Source of the DNA: Nakamurella lactea DSM 19367
GTDB taxonomy: Bacteria; Actinomycetota; Actinomycetes; Mycobacteriales; Nakamurellaceae
Direction of reading: 5' to 3'
NCBI RefSeq assembly: GCF_000426645.1
Contig: NZ_AUFT01000018.1
Location: 120,513 to 184,512 of the forward strand
DNA length: 64,000 bases
The first letter of the stretch is position 1, and each line of letters starts with the position of its first letter. The notes below the pieces were generated by a model, which had not been told where the DNA came from, ran no database searches, and saw only the letters and a list, made by a program, of their open reading frames with translations. Below are positions 1-8,944 of this stretch, in pieces. The translations under genes and the position numbers were made by a program.

Positions 1-1
1 C

Positions 2-73
2 TCGGCCGACGACCCCGGCACGTTCGTCCGGCTGATCTCCGATGCGCTCTCGCGTCAGAGCTTGCGCAGGTAG
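2..73 (+). CDS. 3' end of an unidentified gene (partial)
   Basis: The frame starting at base 2 is open from the window edge to a TAG at 71-73 and codes 23 residues ending in LSRQSLRR. Its codons are strongly GC-rich at the third position (21 of 23), as in the real genes of this window, while the other forward frames are not. This suggests the tail of a gene entering from the left, converging with coaA and overlapping its last 19 bases. Too little is visible to name a product, and it could be chance. Confidence 0.45.
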   Translation, partial: SADDPGTFVRLISDALSRQSLRR

Positions 74-1098
74 ATCTTCTCCACCGCGTGCTGAGGGCCC
101 TTGCGGAGCACCAGGTGCGCCCTGGCCCTGGTCGGCAGGATGTTCTCCCGCAGGTTGGGCTCGTTGATCGAGCGCCAGATGCCGGTGGCCAGTTCCACTG
201 CCTGGCCGTCTGTGAGCGCCGAGAACCGGTGGAAGAACGAGTCTGGATCGGCGAAAGCGGTGCGGCGCAACGACAGGAAGCGCTCCACGTACCAGCGTTC
301 GATGTCGTCCGGCGATGCGTCGACATAGATGGAGAAGTCGAAGTAGTCGCTCACCACCTGGGCTCCGGTGGCCGCCTCGCTGGCCCTGGCCGGCTGCAGC
401 ACGTTCAGCCCCTCGACGATCAACACATCGGGATGACGGACCACGACCTCGTCATCCGGCACGATGTCGTAGGTCAGGTGGTCGTACTTCGGCGCTCGCA
501 CCTCGGTCGCCCCCGACTTGACCTCGGCAACGAAGTTGAGCAGCGCCCGCCGGTCGTACGACTCGGGAAAACCCTTGCGGTTCATCAGGTCCCGCCGCTC
601 CAACTCGGCGTTCGGGTAGAGGAACCCGTCGGTGGTGAGCAGTTCCACCCTGGGGGTGTCCGGCCAGCGGGCCAGCAACTCGCGCAGCACCCTGGCGGTG
701 GTGGACTTGCCGACCGCGACCGATCCGGCCACGCCGATGACGAACGGGGTGCGTTCGGCGCGTTCGCCCAGGAAGGTGGAGGTGATCTTGTGCAGGACGC
801 CGGTGCCGGCCACGTACAGGCTCAGCAGCCGCGACAGCGGCAGGTAGATCTGCTCGGCCTCCCCCGAATCGATCGGGTCGGTGAGGCCACCGAGCCTGGT
901 GACCTCCTCCTGGGTCAGCGTCATCTCGGTCTGCTGACGCAACCCGGCCCATTCGGCCCGGTCCAGTTCCAGGTACGGGCTGACGCCGTTGGCGCCGCCC
1001 AACTCCCGGACCGGCGCGTCGGACGGCGGTGGGACCACCGGATCGATCCCGGCCAGCTGGGCCAACTCGTCGGCGACGACCCTGTTCGGGTTGTTCAC
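55..1098 (-). CDS. coaA: type I pantothenate kinase CoaA
   Basis: Phosphorylates pantothenate with ATP, the first and controlling step of coenzyme A synthesis in the cytosol. The 347-residue protein carries the P-loop [11 protein letters not shown] at residues 122-132, followed by [11 protein letters not shown] and the conserved tract around [11 protein letters not shown], and ends in a typical [17 protein letters not shown] tail. Length is slightly above the usual 310-330, because of about 30 extra N-terminal residues. The GTG start at 1098 has no obvious Shine-Dalgarno, so a later start or leaderless translation is possible. It is divergent from tdh across a 199-bp intergenic region and overlaps a possible convergent gene at its 3' end. 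Family identity is clear; only the start is uncertain. Confidence 0.95.
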   Translation of the reverse strand: MNNPNRVVADELAQLAGIDPVVPPPSDAPVRELGGANGVSPYLELDRAEWAGLRQQTEMTLTQEEVTRLGGLTDPIDSGEAEQIYLPLSRLLSLYVAGTGVLHKITSTFLGERAERTPFVIGVAGSVAVGKSTTARVLRELLARWPDTPRVELLTTDGFLYPNAELERRDLMNRKGFPESYDRRALLNFVAEVKSGATEVRAPKYDHLTYDIVPDDEVVVRHPDVLIVEGLNVLQPARASEAATGAQVVSDYFDFSIYVDASPDDIERWYVERFLSLRRTAFADPDSFFHRFSALTDGQAVELATGIWRSINEPNLRENILPTRARAHLVLRKGPQHAVEKIYLRKL

Positions 1099-1231
1099 AA
1101 CGATCCAGCGATCGTCGGGCCGAAGGTTCGGCGTGGGCGATCGTTCGGGGTGGAACTTCGCGATGGGCGCTCACCCGAGGGAACAACCCGAACCTTGAAG
1201 ACGACATTGTCTGGTGCCATAGCCAGCGATT

Positions 1232-1244
1232 GTGCACGGTGCAC
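1232..1244. promoter_or_regulatory. 13-bp palindrome between coaA and tdh
   Basis: GTGCAC-G-GTGCAC is a perfect inverted repeat with a one-base centre, located about 54 bp before the tdh start and 134 bp before coaA. Its place in a divergent promoter region fits an operator for a dimeric regulator. No regulator gene lies beside it and I cannot name the binding protein. Confidence 0.35.
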
Positions 1245-1297
1245 GGGCCCGATGGTGCCCGGCCGACTGTGAACTATCGCACCCGACAGGACACAAT

Positions 1298-2350
1298 GTG
1301 CCGGTGCGAGCACTCTTCAAGGCGACCGCGGCGCCTGGCTTCGAGATGACCGAACGACCCGAACCCGAGGCCGGCCCAGGCGAGGTGAAGATCCGGGTGC
1401 TGCGTACCGGGATCTGCGGCACCGACCTGCACATCCACCGCTGGGACGGCTGGGCACAGGGCGCGATCCACCCGCCGCTGATCCCCGGGCACGAGTTCTG
1501 CGGCGAGGTGGTGGATCTCGGCGAGGGCGTCCAGGACGTGCGGCTGGGCGATTTCGTCTCCGGCGAGGGGCACATCGTCTGCGGCACCTGCCGCAACTGC
1601 CGGGCCGGTCGGCGGCACCTGTGCATCCGCACCTCCAGCATCGGGGTCGACCGCGACGGCGCGTTCGCCGAGTTCGTGGTGATTCCGGAGACCAACGTCT
1701 GGGTGCACAAGAAGCGACTCGACGACGCTTCCGGGGTCGACCTGGACATCGGCGCGATCTTCGACCCGTTCGGCAACGCGGTGCACACCGCGTTGAGTTT
1801 CCCGCTGGTCGGCGAGGATGTGCTGATCACCGGCGCCGGCCCGATCGGGTTGATGGCCGCGGCGGTGGCCCGCAAGGTCGGCGCCCGGTTCGTGGTGATC
1901 ACCGACGTCAGCGAGCCGCGGCTGGCGCTGGCCCGGCAGCTCGGGGTCGATCTGGCGGTGAACGTCGCCGACACCCAGGTGTCCCAGGCGCAGGCCGAAC
2001 TGGGCATGGTCGAGGGCTTCGACGTGGCCATGGAGATGTCCGGCAACCCGGCCGCGCTGCCGGAGATCATCGCCAACCTCAACCACGGCGGGCGGATCGC
2101 CATGCTGGGGCTGCCCAGCCAACCGATCCAGATCGACTGGGCGAAGGTGGTGAGCCACATGATCACCATCCGCGGCATCTACGGCCGGGAGATGTTCGAG
2201 ACCTGGTACGCGATGAGCTCGCTACTGCGCTCCGGACTGGACATCTCGCCGGTGATCACCGACCGGTTCCCGGCCTCGCAGTGGCAGGCAGGGTTCGACG
2301 CAGCCGCCCACGGCACCGGCGGCAAGGTGGTCCTCGACTGGACGGTGTGA
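1298..2350 (+). CDS. tdh: zinc-dependent L-threonine 3-dehydrogenase
   Basis: Oxidises L-threonine to 2-amino-3-ketobutyrate with NAD, the substrate of Kbl encoded downstream. The 350-residue medium-chain dehydrogenase shows the catalytic zinc ligands Cys40 (ICGTDLHIH) and His65-Glu66 (PGHEF), four structural-zinc cysteines at about 95, 98, 101 and 109, and the Rossmann motif [11 protein letters not shown] chose the GTG at 1298 because AGGA lies 6 bases upstream; longer reading frames begin with non-family sequence, and GTG 1304 is an alternative. The pairing with kbl favours threonine over a generic alcohol substrate. Unusually, a secreted-protein gene separates tdh from kbl. Confidence 0.9.
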   Translation: MPVRALFKATAAPGFEMTERPEPEAGPGEVKIRVLRTGICGTDLHIHRWDGWAQGAIHPPLIPGHEFCGEVVDLGEGVQDVRLGDFVSGEGHIVCGTCRNCRAGRRHLCIRTSSIGVDRDGAFAEFVVIPETNVWVHKKRLDDASGVDLDIGAIFDPFGNAVHTALSFPLVGEDVLITGAGPIGLMAAAVARKVGARFVVITDVSEPRLALARQLGVDLAVNVADTQVSQAQAELGMVEGFDVAMEMSGNPAALPEIIANLNHGGRIAMLGLPSQPIQIDWAKVVSHMITIRGIYGREMFETWYAMSSLLRSGLDISPVITDRFPASQWQAGFDAAAHGTGGKVVLDWTV

Positions 2351-2378
2351 CGGTCGGCCGCCGACTTCCCGGGGACTA

Positions 2379-2407
2379 TTGACCCGCCGAAACACCGGGC
2401 CTAGCTT
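2379..2407 (+). promoter_or_regulatory. sigma70-type promoter of the sialidase-like gene
   Basis: TTGACC at 2379-2384 is followed after exactly 17 bases by TAGCTT at 2402-2407, a good match to -35/-10 elements of the primary sigma factor. Transcription would begin near 2414, leaving a leader of about 100 bases before the ATG at 2517. This suggests that the gene is transcribed independently of tdh. Confidence 0.5.
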
Positions 2408-2516
2408 GAACATCGATGCTCTGGCATCACCCGCACGCGACGGCCCATCTGGTCGAGGACGTGACCCACCAGGCCACGTAGGGTGCCCCGCTGCCTCCAT
2501 ACCCAGGAGGTTGTCC

Positions 2517-4319
2517 ATGAGAAAGATCCTGACCCTGTCCGCCGGCGCGGCCGTCATCGCCGCGTTGCTGTTGGCCGGCCCGCCCGCCAACGGTGCGTCC
2601 AACGGCGGTGCATCCAGCACCGCGCCGGCGTCCGCACCCAAGTACGACATCTCGACCCTGGCCGGAAAGGTTGCCTCGCTGCACGGCACCGCCGGCCTGC
2701 AGATCCGATTCTCGGCCTATCTGGAGGAAGAGGCCGAAGAGGATTCCGCACCGACGGCGCCGCCGATCACCCCGATCAACATCCTGAGCAGCCCGCTGGA
2801 CGGCACCTCGATCACCCCACCGGCCGTCACGGTGAACCAGGACACCGCCGCCGCCCCGCAGAACGAGACGGCGATCGCCGTCGACCCGAACAACCCGCAC
2901 CGGGTGGTGGCCGCCGCCAACGACTACGTGACCCGCAGTTGGACCTGCACCATCGCCGGTACCCCGTGCAGCGCCCTCGGCGACGGCTACTCCGGCACCT
3001 ACTACTCGAACAACGGCGGCACCACCTGGTGCTGCACGTCTTCCGACCCTGCTCATCTCGGCACGCTGATCCCGGGCGTCAACCGGCTGGCCGGCGGCCA
3101 GTACGACGCCGGTGGCGACCCGGCGCTGGCCTTCGACAGTCGCGGCACCGTCTACTACGCCGGTCTCGGCTTCAACCGGACCAGCGCACCGAACACGGTC
3201 GCGGTGAACCGGGGCACCTTCGACGGCGCCGGCGCCCTGCACTGGAGCGCACCGACGTTGATCAACCCGACGACGTCACCGGCGACGCTGAACGACAAGG
3301 AGTGGATCGCGGCCGACGCGTCGACCAGCAGCCCCTTCCGCGACCGGGTCTACGTCACCTGGACCCGGTTCATCTTCAATGCGCACAACGGCAACTACGT
3401 CCAGTCGCCGATCTTCTTCGTCTCCTCCTCCGACGGTGGGCGGACCTTCACCACTCCCGCATCGATCAGCCGGAATGTGCTGTACGACCAGGGATCTCGG
3501 CCCGTTGTCGGCCCGGACGGCACGGTATACGTGTTCTTCGAAGGGTCGACGAGACAGGCCACCGCCAGTTCCACCTACGTGGTTCGCTCGACCGACGGCG
3601 GGGCGAGTTGGGATGCACCGCATGCCATCGCCACCGTGGCGGACAGCCATGTACTGACCGACACCGCGTTCCGGGACAACAGCTTCCCGGCCGCGGCGGT
3701 CGCCCCGAACGGTGACCTCTACGCCACCTGGACGACGATGATCGGGAACGTCTCGACGGCCGTCTACAGCAGGTCGACCGATCGCGGCGCCACCTGGACG
3801 GCGCCCGCTCGGGTCTTCGCCGCCGCGAACCGAATGCCGGTCGGCTATCCGGCCACGCAGCCCGGCGGCGGCACACTGGCGGCGCCGACGCCGGCCGGCG
3901 CGGTGGAGGACATCTTCCCGGCCGTCGATGTCGGTACCAACGGTCACGTCTATTTCGGCGCCTACCGCGGCGACGTGGTCTCGCCGTGGCAGACCTGCCA
4001 GGTCGAGCAACCGGCTCCGGTCGGCCGGATCACCTGCGACACGCTGGGTCCGTACATCCACAACACCAGGCTCGACTACGTGGTGACGGATCTGAGCAGC
4101 ACCTCGACGGTGAGCACTCAGCCGATCAACACCCGCTACGGGTTCGGCGGCGGCTTCTTCGGCGACTACACCGATCTGGCGGTCGGGTCCGACGGCATGT
4201 TCCACGCACTCTGGACCGATAGCAACAATGTCCAGACGGTGGTGTGGTTCTACGGCGCCGAGTTCACACCCAGCCAGATCCACCAGGAGGACGTCGCGCA
4301 CGCCGCCGGCCACCTCTGA
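2517..4319 (+). CDS. secreted sialidase-like (BNR/Asp-box repeat) protein
   Basis: Predicted exported 600-residue protein. A signal peptide begins MRKILTLSAGAAVIAALLLA and is followed by a low-complexity Ser/Ala stretch. Several Asp-box-like turns typical of beta-propellers are visible: NNGGTTW, SSDGGRTF, STDGGASW and STDRGATW. The fold therefore resembles exo-alpha-sialidases, but I do not see enough to assign sialidase catalysis; a glycan-binding or other propeller function is equally possible. The ATG at 2517 is chosen because CAGGAGG ends 6 bases upstream; the longer open frame upstream lacks a signal sequence. It sits between tdh and kbl, with its own promoter and a stem-loop behind it, and looks like an insertion into that pathway pair. 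Confidence 0.8.
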   Translation: MRKILTLSAGAAVIAALLLAGPPANGASNGGASSTAPASAPKYDISTLAGKVASLHGTAGLQIRFSAYLEEEAEEDSAPTAPPITPINILSSPLDGTSITPPAVTVNQDTAAAPQNETAIAVDPNNPHRVVAAANDYVTRSWTCTIAGTPCSALGDGYSGTYYSNNGGTTWCCTSSDPAHLGTLIPGVNRLAGGQYDAGGDPALAFDSRGTVYYAGLGFNRTSAPNTVAVNRGTFDGAGALHWSAPTLINPTTSPATLNDKEWIAADASTSSPFRDRVYVTWTRFIFNAHNGNYVQSPIFFVSSSDGGRTFTTPASISRNVLYDQGSRPVVGPDGTVYVFFEGSTRQATASSTYVVRSTDGGASWDAPHAIATVADSHVLTDTAFRDNSFPAAAVAPNGDLYATWTTMIGNVSTAVYSRSTDRGATWTAPARVFAAANRMPVGYPATQPGGGTLAAPTPAGAVEDIFPAVDVGTNGHVYFGAYRGDVVSPWQTCQVEQPAPVGRITCDTLGPYIHNTRLDYVVTDLSSTSTVSTQPINTRYGFGGGFFGDYTDLAVGSDGMFHALWTDSNNVQTVVWFYGAEFTPSQIHQEDVAHAAGHL

Positions 4320-4337
4320 CCGCCGTCGCTGGAAGAC

Positions 4338-4373
4338 CGGACGCCGTCCTTCGGTACTGTGACGGCGTCCGGC
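4338..4373 (+). terminator. 12-bp stem-loop after the sialidase-like gene
   Basis: CCGGACGCCGTC (4338-4349) and GACGGCGTCCGG (4362-4373) are perfectly complementary with a 12-base loop. There is no U-tract, which is common for actinobacterial terminators. It lies 18 bases after the stop codon and 22 bases before kbl, so it could terminate the upstream message or shape the kbl leader. Confidence 0.55.
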
Positions 4374-4395
4374 CAGCCAACCCCGGGAGGATCCG

Positions 4396-5586
4396 ATGTA
4401 CGGAACGGTTCGCGAGCAGCTCGAGGCCACCCTCACCGAGATTCGCGACGCCGGCCTGTACAAGGCAGAGCGGCAGCTCGGCGGACCGCAGGCGGCGACG
4501 GTGAGCGCCGGCGGCGCCCGGGTGCTGAACTTCTGCGCCAACAACTATCTCGGGCTGGCCGATCATCCGGCGGTGCTCGACGCTGCTCGAAACGCGTTGG
4601 ACGACTGGGGATTCGGCATGGCCAGCGTCCGGTTCATCTGCGGCACCCAGACCCAGCACGCCGACCTGGAGAACGCGATCGCGGAGTTCCTGCACACCGA
4701 CGCGGCGATCCTGTACTCGTCCTGTTTCGACGCCAACGGTGGTCTGTTCGAGGTGCTGCTCGGGCCGGACGACGCGGTGATTTCCGACGAGCTGAACCAC
4801 GCATCGATCATCGACGGTATCCGGCTGTGCAAGGCCCAGCGGTACCGCTACAAGAACCGGGACATGGCCGACCTCGAGCAGCAGCTGATCGCCGCCGGCG
4901 GCGCCGGCCGGCGGTTGATCGTCACCGACGGGGTGTTCTCGATGGACGGCTATCTGGCGCCGCTGGACGAGATCTGCGATCTGGCCGAGAAGTACGACGC
5001 GTTGGTGATGGTCGACGATTCGCATGCGGTCGGATTCGTCGGCCCCGGCGGGGCCGGCACCCCCGAGCTGTTCGGCGTGCAGGACAGGGTGGACATCGTC
5101 TCCGGCACCCTCGGCAAGGCCCTCGGCGGAGCCTCCGGCGGCTACCTGGCAGCCCACCAGGCGATCGTCGACCTGCTGCGACAACGGTCCCGGCCGTACC
5201 TGTTCTCCAACGCCGTCGCACCGCCTGTCGTGGCCGGTTCGCTCGCCGCCCTGCAGCTGATCGCCGGGGGTGACGAACAACGGAAGACCTTGCGGGCGAA
5301 CACCGAGCTGTTCCGCGAGCTGATGGCCGAGGCAGGCTTCGACCTGCTGCCCGGCGAGCACCCGATCACCCCGGTGATGTTCGGCGACGCCAAGCTGGCC
5401 GGCCGGATCGCCGACGCGATGCTGCAGCTGGGGGTGTACGTGATCGCCTTCTCCTACCCGGTGGTGCCGCAGGGCAAGGCCCGGATCAGGGTGCAACTGT
5501 CGGCGGCGCATTCCGCCGACGACGTGCGGCGCTGCGTCGAGGCGTTCGTGGCGGCCAGGGCGCAGGTGACGGCGGACGCCGGCTGA
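4396..5586 (+). CDS. kbl: glycine C-acetyltransferase (2-amino-3-ketobutyrate CoA ligase)
   Basis: PLP enzyme that cleaves 2-amino-3-ketobutyrate with CoA to glycine and acetyl-CoA, completing threonine breakdown begun by Tdh. The 396-residue protein has the alpha-oxoamine synthase hallmarks: [18 protein letters not shown] (Asp208/His210 near PLP) and the Schiff-base Lys241 in [10 protein letters not shown]. Length matches the family. GGGAGGA sits just upstream of the ATG. Other alpha-oxoamine synthases (BioF, HemA) are less likely given tdh nearby. A stem-loop precedes it, so it may have a separate promoter or be expressed with ygfZ, 34 bases downstream. Confidence 0.93.
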   Translation: MYGTVREQLEATLTEIRDAGLYKAERQLGGPQAATVSAGGARVLNFCANNYLGLADHPAVLDAARNALDDWGFGMASVRFICGTQTQHADLENAIAEFLHTDAAILYSSCFDANGGLFEVLLGPDDAVISDELNHASIIDGIRLCKAQRYRYKNRDMADLEQQLIAAGGAGRRLIVTDGVFSMDGYLAPLDEICDLAEKYDALVMVDDSHAVGFVGPGGAGTPELFGVQDRVDIVSGTLGKALGGASGGYLAAHQAIVDLLRQRSRPYLFSNAVAPPVVAGSLAALQLIAGGDEQRKTLRANTELFRELMAEAGFDLLPGEHPITPVMFGDAKLAGRIADAMLQLGVYVIAFSYPVVPQGKARIRVQLSAAHSADDVRRCVEAFVAARAQVTADAG

Positions 5587-5620
5587 CCTGGTCGGAATCG
5601 GCCACGCCTACCATGGGGTC

Positions 5621-6763
5621 ATGAGTTCCGCTCTGCTCGACCTGCCAGGTGCCGTTTCCAGGGTGACGCAGCCCGGCGGGCTGCAAAAGGGCATCCAAGG
5701 CCTCGTGCAGCACGAGACCGCCGCAACGTCCGACCCGGACGACGCCATCGCCTGGCACTACGGCGACCCGATCGGTGAACAACGAGCCGCGGAGGATCGG
5801 TCGGCGCTGTTCGACCTGTCGCACAGGGAAGTGCTGGCGATCACCGGCGAGGACCGGTTGAGCTGGCTGCACACCCTCACCACCCAGGCACTGGACACCG
5901 CCACCGACGGCACGGTGACGCAGGCGCTGCTGCTCTCGCCGACCGGTCACGTCGAGCACCAGATGGGGGTGACGGTGCTCGGTGACACCGTCTACCTGGA
6001 CACCGAGCCCGGCCGCGGCGAGGCGCTGCGCGCGTTTCTGGAGTCGATGAAGTTCTGGTCCAAGGTGGAGATCGGCGAGACCGACCTCGGGCTGCTGCGG
6101 ATCACCGGACCGGAGCGCGCCTTCGCCGGCGCCCCGGAGATCGGCGCCGCGTCGCTTCCCGAGATCGACGGGTTCGGCCGGGTGTCCGGTACCGCGATCG
6201 AGATCGCGGTACCGGCGGGTCGGATCGGGGCGGTGGCGGCCGGCATCGTGGCTGCCGGCACCCGGGCCGCCGGCAGTTGGGCGGCCGACGCGCTACGCAT
6301 CCCCACCAGGGAACCCCGACTGGGCATCGACACCGACGAACGGACCATCCCGAACGAGACCGGATGGCTGGAATCGGCGGTGCACCTGAACAAGGGCTGC
6401 TACCGCGGTCAGGAGACGGTGGCCAGGGTCAACAACCTCGGCCGACCCCCTCGGCGGCTGGTGATGTTGAACCTGGACGGCAGCGTCGACCGGTTGCCCG
6501 CCAACGGATCCGCCGTACTCACCGTGGACGGCGGCCGGCAGGTCGGCCGGGTCGGCAGCGTCGGCTACCACCATGAGCTCGGGCCGATCGCGCTCGCCCT
6601 GATCAAGCGCACGCTGCCGGTCGACACCCCGCTGCTGGCCGACGGGGTCGACGCGCTGATCGACCCGGACGGCTACGCCGACGCCGCCGACAGCGGCACC
6701 GAAGGCGGATCTCCGCGCTCGGCGATCGACCGCAAGGCGCTGCCGAACATCCGCCGCCGCTGA
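5621..6763 (+). CDS. ygfZ: folate-binding protein YgfZ family
   Basis: Member of the YgfZ/GcvT-like family of tetrahydrofolate-binding proteins that assist iron-sulfur cluster enzymes. The 380-residue protein is homologous to the T-protein of the glycine cleavage system and contains the YgfZ signature KGCYRGQE followed by TVARVNNLG near residue 265. It follows kbl closely, and a folate protein beside a glycine-producing route is coherent, but the direct partner is not shown by the sequence. The start at 5621 has only weak ribosome-binding complementarity. The C-terminus carries a low-complexity extension. Confidence 0.9.
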   Translation: MSSALLDLPGAVSRVTQPGGLQKGIQGLVQHETAATSDPDDAIAWHYGDPIGEQRAAEDRSALFDLSHREVLAITGEDRLSWLHTLTTQALDTATDGTVTQALLLSPTGHVEHQMGVTVLGDTVYLDTEPGRGEALRAFLESMKFWSKVEIGETDLGLLRITGPERAFAGAPEIGAASLPEIDGFGRVSGTAIEIAVPAGRIGAVAAGIVAAGTRAAGSWAADALRIPTREPRLGIDTDERTIPNETGWLESAVHLNKGCYRGQETVARVNNLGRPPRRLVMLNLDGSVDRLPANGSAVLTVDGGRQVGRVGSVGYHHELGPIALALIKRTLPVDTPLLADGVDALIDPDGYADAADSGTEGGSPRSAIDRKALPNIRRR

Positions 6764-6764
6764 C

Positions 6765-6779
6765 GACCGATCCTCGGTC
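6765..6779 (+). terminator. short stem-loop after ygfZ
   Basis: GACCGA and TCGGTC pair around a three-base loop starting two bases after the ygfZ stop codon. No U-tract follows. It may mark the end of the kbl-ygfZ transcript, since the next gene has its own strong ribosome-binding site 80 bases on. Confidence 0.35.
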
Positions 6780-6846
6780 AACACTCGTCATACCCGACCG
6801 CATTGACCGCCTCCACCCGCGCAGCAGCCAGACAACAGGGAGCAGC

Positions 6847-7839
6847 ATGTCCGACACGGTGACCACCGACCTGGTAACCATCGATGAGATCCACGCCGCC
6901 GCCCGGCGAATCGCCGGCCATGCGCTGCGGACCCCGCTGTTGCCGGCGCCCTGGGCCGACACTGCCGGGGCAGGATCGGACGCCGATGCCCAGTTGTGGT
7001 TGAAAGCCGAACTGCTGCAACCGATGGGCGCCTTCAAGATCCGCGGCGCGATCAACGCGATCGCGGCGCTCGATCCGGCGGTGCGGGCCGGCGGAGTACT
7101 CGCCCACTCGTCCGGCAACCATGCGCAGGCAGTCGCGTTGGCGGCGAAGTTCTTCGGCATCGACGCGCACATCGTGATCCCGGACAACGCGCCGCCACGG
7201 AAGATCGCCGCCACCGAGGCCCTCGGCGCCACCGTCGAGCTGGTCCCGCTGCAGCAGCGGTTCACCCGGCCGCTGGAGATCCAGGCCGAGACCGGTAAGC
7301 CGATGATCCCGCCGTACGATGACCGGAACGTCATCGCCGGGCAGGGCACCATCACCCTCGAGATCGCCGAAGAAGCACCGGATGTCGCCGTCATCCTGGT
7401 CCCGGTGTCCGGCGGCGGTCTGATCTCCGGCATCGCCGCGGCGGCCGCCGCCGTGCTGCCGAACGCGAAGGTGATCGGCGTCGAGCCGGAACTGGCCGGC
7501 GACGCCGCCGCATCGTTCGCGGCCGGTGAGAAGCTCACCTGGAAACCCGAGCAGACGGCCCGCACGATCGCCGACGGCCTGCGCACCTTCAGCGTCGGAG
7601 ACCTGCCGTGGCAACACATCCGGGCCCAGGTGCACGACATCATCACCGTCACCGAGGACGAGATCCGGGACGCCACCCGGCAGCTCACCCTGCGGGCGCA
7701 CCTGGCGTCCGAGCCCAGCGGCGCGGTGGCCACCGCCGCACACCTGCATCACAGTGCCCAGCTGCCGCCCGGCAAGCGGGTCGCCATCGTCTCCGGTGGG
7801 AACATCGATCCTGCGGTGCTGCGCGACATCCTGTCGTGA
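6847..7839 (+). CDS. threonine/serine dehydratase (PLP, fold type II)
   Basis: Likely deaminates threonine or serine to 2-oxobutyrate or pyruvate. The 330-residue protein has the PLP lysine Lys64 in GAFKIRGA, the substrate loop SSGNHAQA and the phosphate-cradle glycines in VSGGGLISG. There is no C-terminal ACT regulatory domain, so it is a catabolic-type or unregulated enzyme rather than full-length biosynthetic IlvA. Serine racemase is an alternative for this length. AGGGAG lies 6 bases before the ATG. With tdh and kbl it gives two routes of threonine breakdown in one locus. Its stop overlaps the next start by four bases (GTGA). Confidence 0.88.
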   Translation: MSDTVTTDLVTIDEIHAAARRIAGHALRTPLLPAPWADTAGAGSDADAQLWLKAELLQPMGAFKIRGAINAIAALDPAVRAGGVLAHSSGNHAQAVALAAKFFGIDAHIVIPDNAPPRKIAATEALGATVELVPLQQRFTRPLEIQAETGKPMIPPYDDRNVIAGQGTITLEIAEEAPDVAVILVPVSGGGLISGIAAAAAAVLPNAKVIGVEPELAGDAAASFAAGEKLTWKPEQTARTIADGLRTFSVGDLPWQHIRAQVHDIITVTEDEIRDATRQLTLRAHLASEPSGAVATAAHLHHSAQLPPGKRVAIVSGGNIDPAVLRDILS

Positions 7840-8699
7840 CCGATCTGCGGGAGCCGAGCCGGACGGCCCTCGGCGCCGCCAGGCACCGGGCGACCCATCA
7901 GATCGTCGAACGGGGCCGTACCTTCGCCGACCCGTTGGCCCACCGCATCGTCGGCCTGTCCGCACCGGAGCTGCTGGCCGAGGACCGGGCACATCCCGAA
8001 CGGCGCCGGATGCGGCTGTTCATCGCCGCCCGCAGTCGATTCGCCGAGGACGCGCTGGCCGCCGCGGTCGACGGCGGCGTTCGTCAGCTCGTGGTACTCG
8101 GCGCCGGCCTTGACACCTTCGGCTACCGCAATCCGTATCCAGGGCTGCGGGTGTTCGAGGTCGATCACCCCGCCACCCAGGCCTGGAAGCGGGCCCGACT
8201 GGCCGATGCCGGTATCGACGTCCCCGGTTCGGTTCGGCACCTTCCGGTCGACCTCGAACGCGACGAGCTGATGCCGGCCCTGCTGACCGGCGGCGTCGAT
8301 CCCGGCGCCCCGCTGTTCGTCAGCTGGCTCGGCGTCGTGCCGTACCTGACCTCCGAGGCAATCATCGGCACGCTGGCCGCCATCGGCCGCCTGCCGGGCG
8401 CGCACCTGGTGTTCGACTACGCCAATCCGGCGGACGAGCTCACCCCACGGCAGCGCGCCGACCGGGATCGCCGGGCGGCCAACGTGGCTTCGGTCGGCGA
8501 ACCGTGGCGAACCCACTTCGGCACCGCCGACCTTCATCAGTTGTTGCGGGCCAACGGCTTCACCGTTGCCGACGACCTCGGCCCGACCGAGATCGCGGTT
8601 CGCTACTTCGGTGCCCCGGCCGACACCGCGAGCCGGCCGGGCGGCCACGTCGTTCATGTTGTCGCCGCCGGCCGGGTCGCGGCCGAAGACCTCCGCTGA
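7836..8699 (+). CDS. class I SAM-dependent methyltransferase, LCMT/PPM2-like
   Basis: A 287-residue putative methyltransferase of the actinobacterial leucine-carboxyl-methyltransferase-like family. The SAM-binding motif VVLGAGLDTFGYR and the acidic VFEVDHP that follows are diagnostic; TALGAARHRATHQ at the N-terminus is also typical. I take the GTG at 7836, which overlaps the dehydratase stop by four bases and implies translational coupling; longer open frames run inside the upstream gene. Substrate unknown; it may act on a small molecule or a carboxyl group. Confidence 0.85.
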   Translation: MTDLREPSRTALGAARHRATHQIVERGRTFADPLAHRIVGLSAPELLAEDRAHPERRRMRLFIAARSRFAEDALAAAVDGGVRQLVVLGAGLDTFGYRNPYPGLRVFEVDHPATQAWKRARLADAGIDVPGSVRHLPVDLERDELMPALLTGGVDPGAPLFVSWLGVVPYLTSEAIIGTLAAIGRLPGAHLVFDYANPADELTPRQRADRDRRAANVASVGEPWRTHFGTADLHQLLRANGFTVADDLGPTEIAVRYFGAPADTASRPGGHVVHVVAAGRVAAEDLR

Positions 8700-8827
8700 G
8701 CCCGGCACCACCTACTGCGTGACTCCCGGGTCGACAGCCATCCGGGCCGCGCACCGAAAACCGTTCGCCCTGGCCGTCGGCAACATGTCATTCTCGGCGC
8801 AGATCGACCCGACTTCCAGGAGACGAC

Positions 8828-8944
8828 ATGCGAGCAGCTTCCACGCCCCGGACCCCCTTCCGTCCCAGTGTGGAGCTGACCCTTGTCCCCTGCGCCGCCG
8901 GTACCGCCGCGGTACCTCAATCTCGGCATCGTCGCGCACGTTGA
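8828..8944 (+). CDS. 38-codon upstream ORF overlapping the ribosomal protection gene
   Basis: An ATG at 8828 is preceded by AGGAGA (8818-8823) at ideal spacing and opens a 38-codon frame ending in TGA at 8942-8944. It overlaps the first 60 or so bases of the ribosomal protection gene in another frame. Its start signal is better than that of the downstream gene (TTG with GGAG). A hairpin of GGTACC arms (8900-8916) lies in the shared stretch. Arrangement and position recall leader peptides of inducible ribosome-targeting resistance genes such as tet(M), but the peptide resembles nothing I recognise and may not be translated. Confidence 0.45.
   Translation: MRAASTPRTPFRPSVELTLVPCAAGTAAVPQSRHRRAR

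Noticed and set aside
2517..4319. Assignment as a true exo-alpha-sialidase
   Set aside because: Asp-box motifs show a propeller, but the arginine triad and nucleophile tyrosine were not identified by eye.
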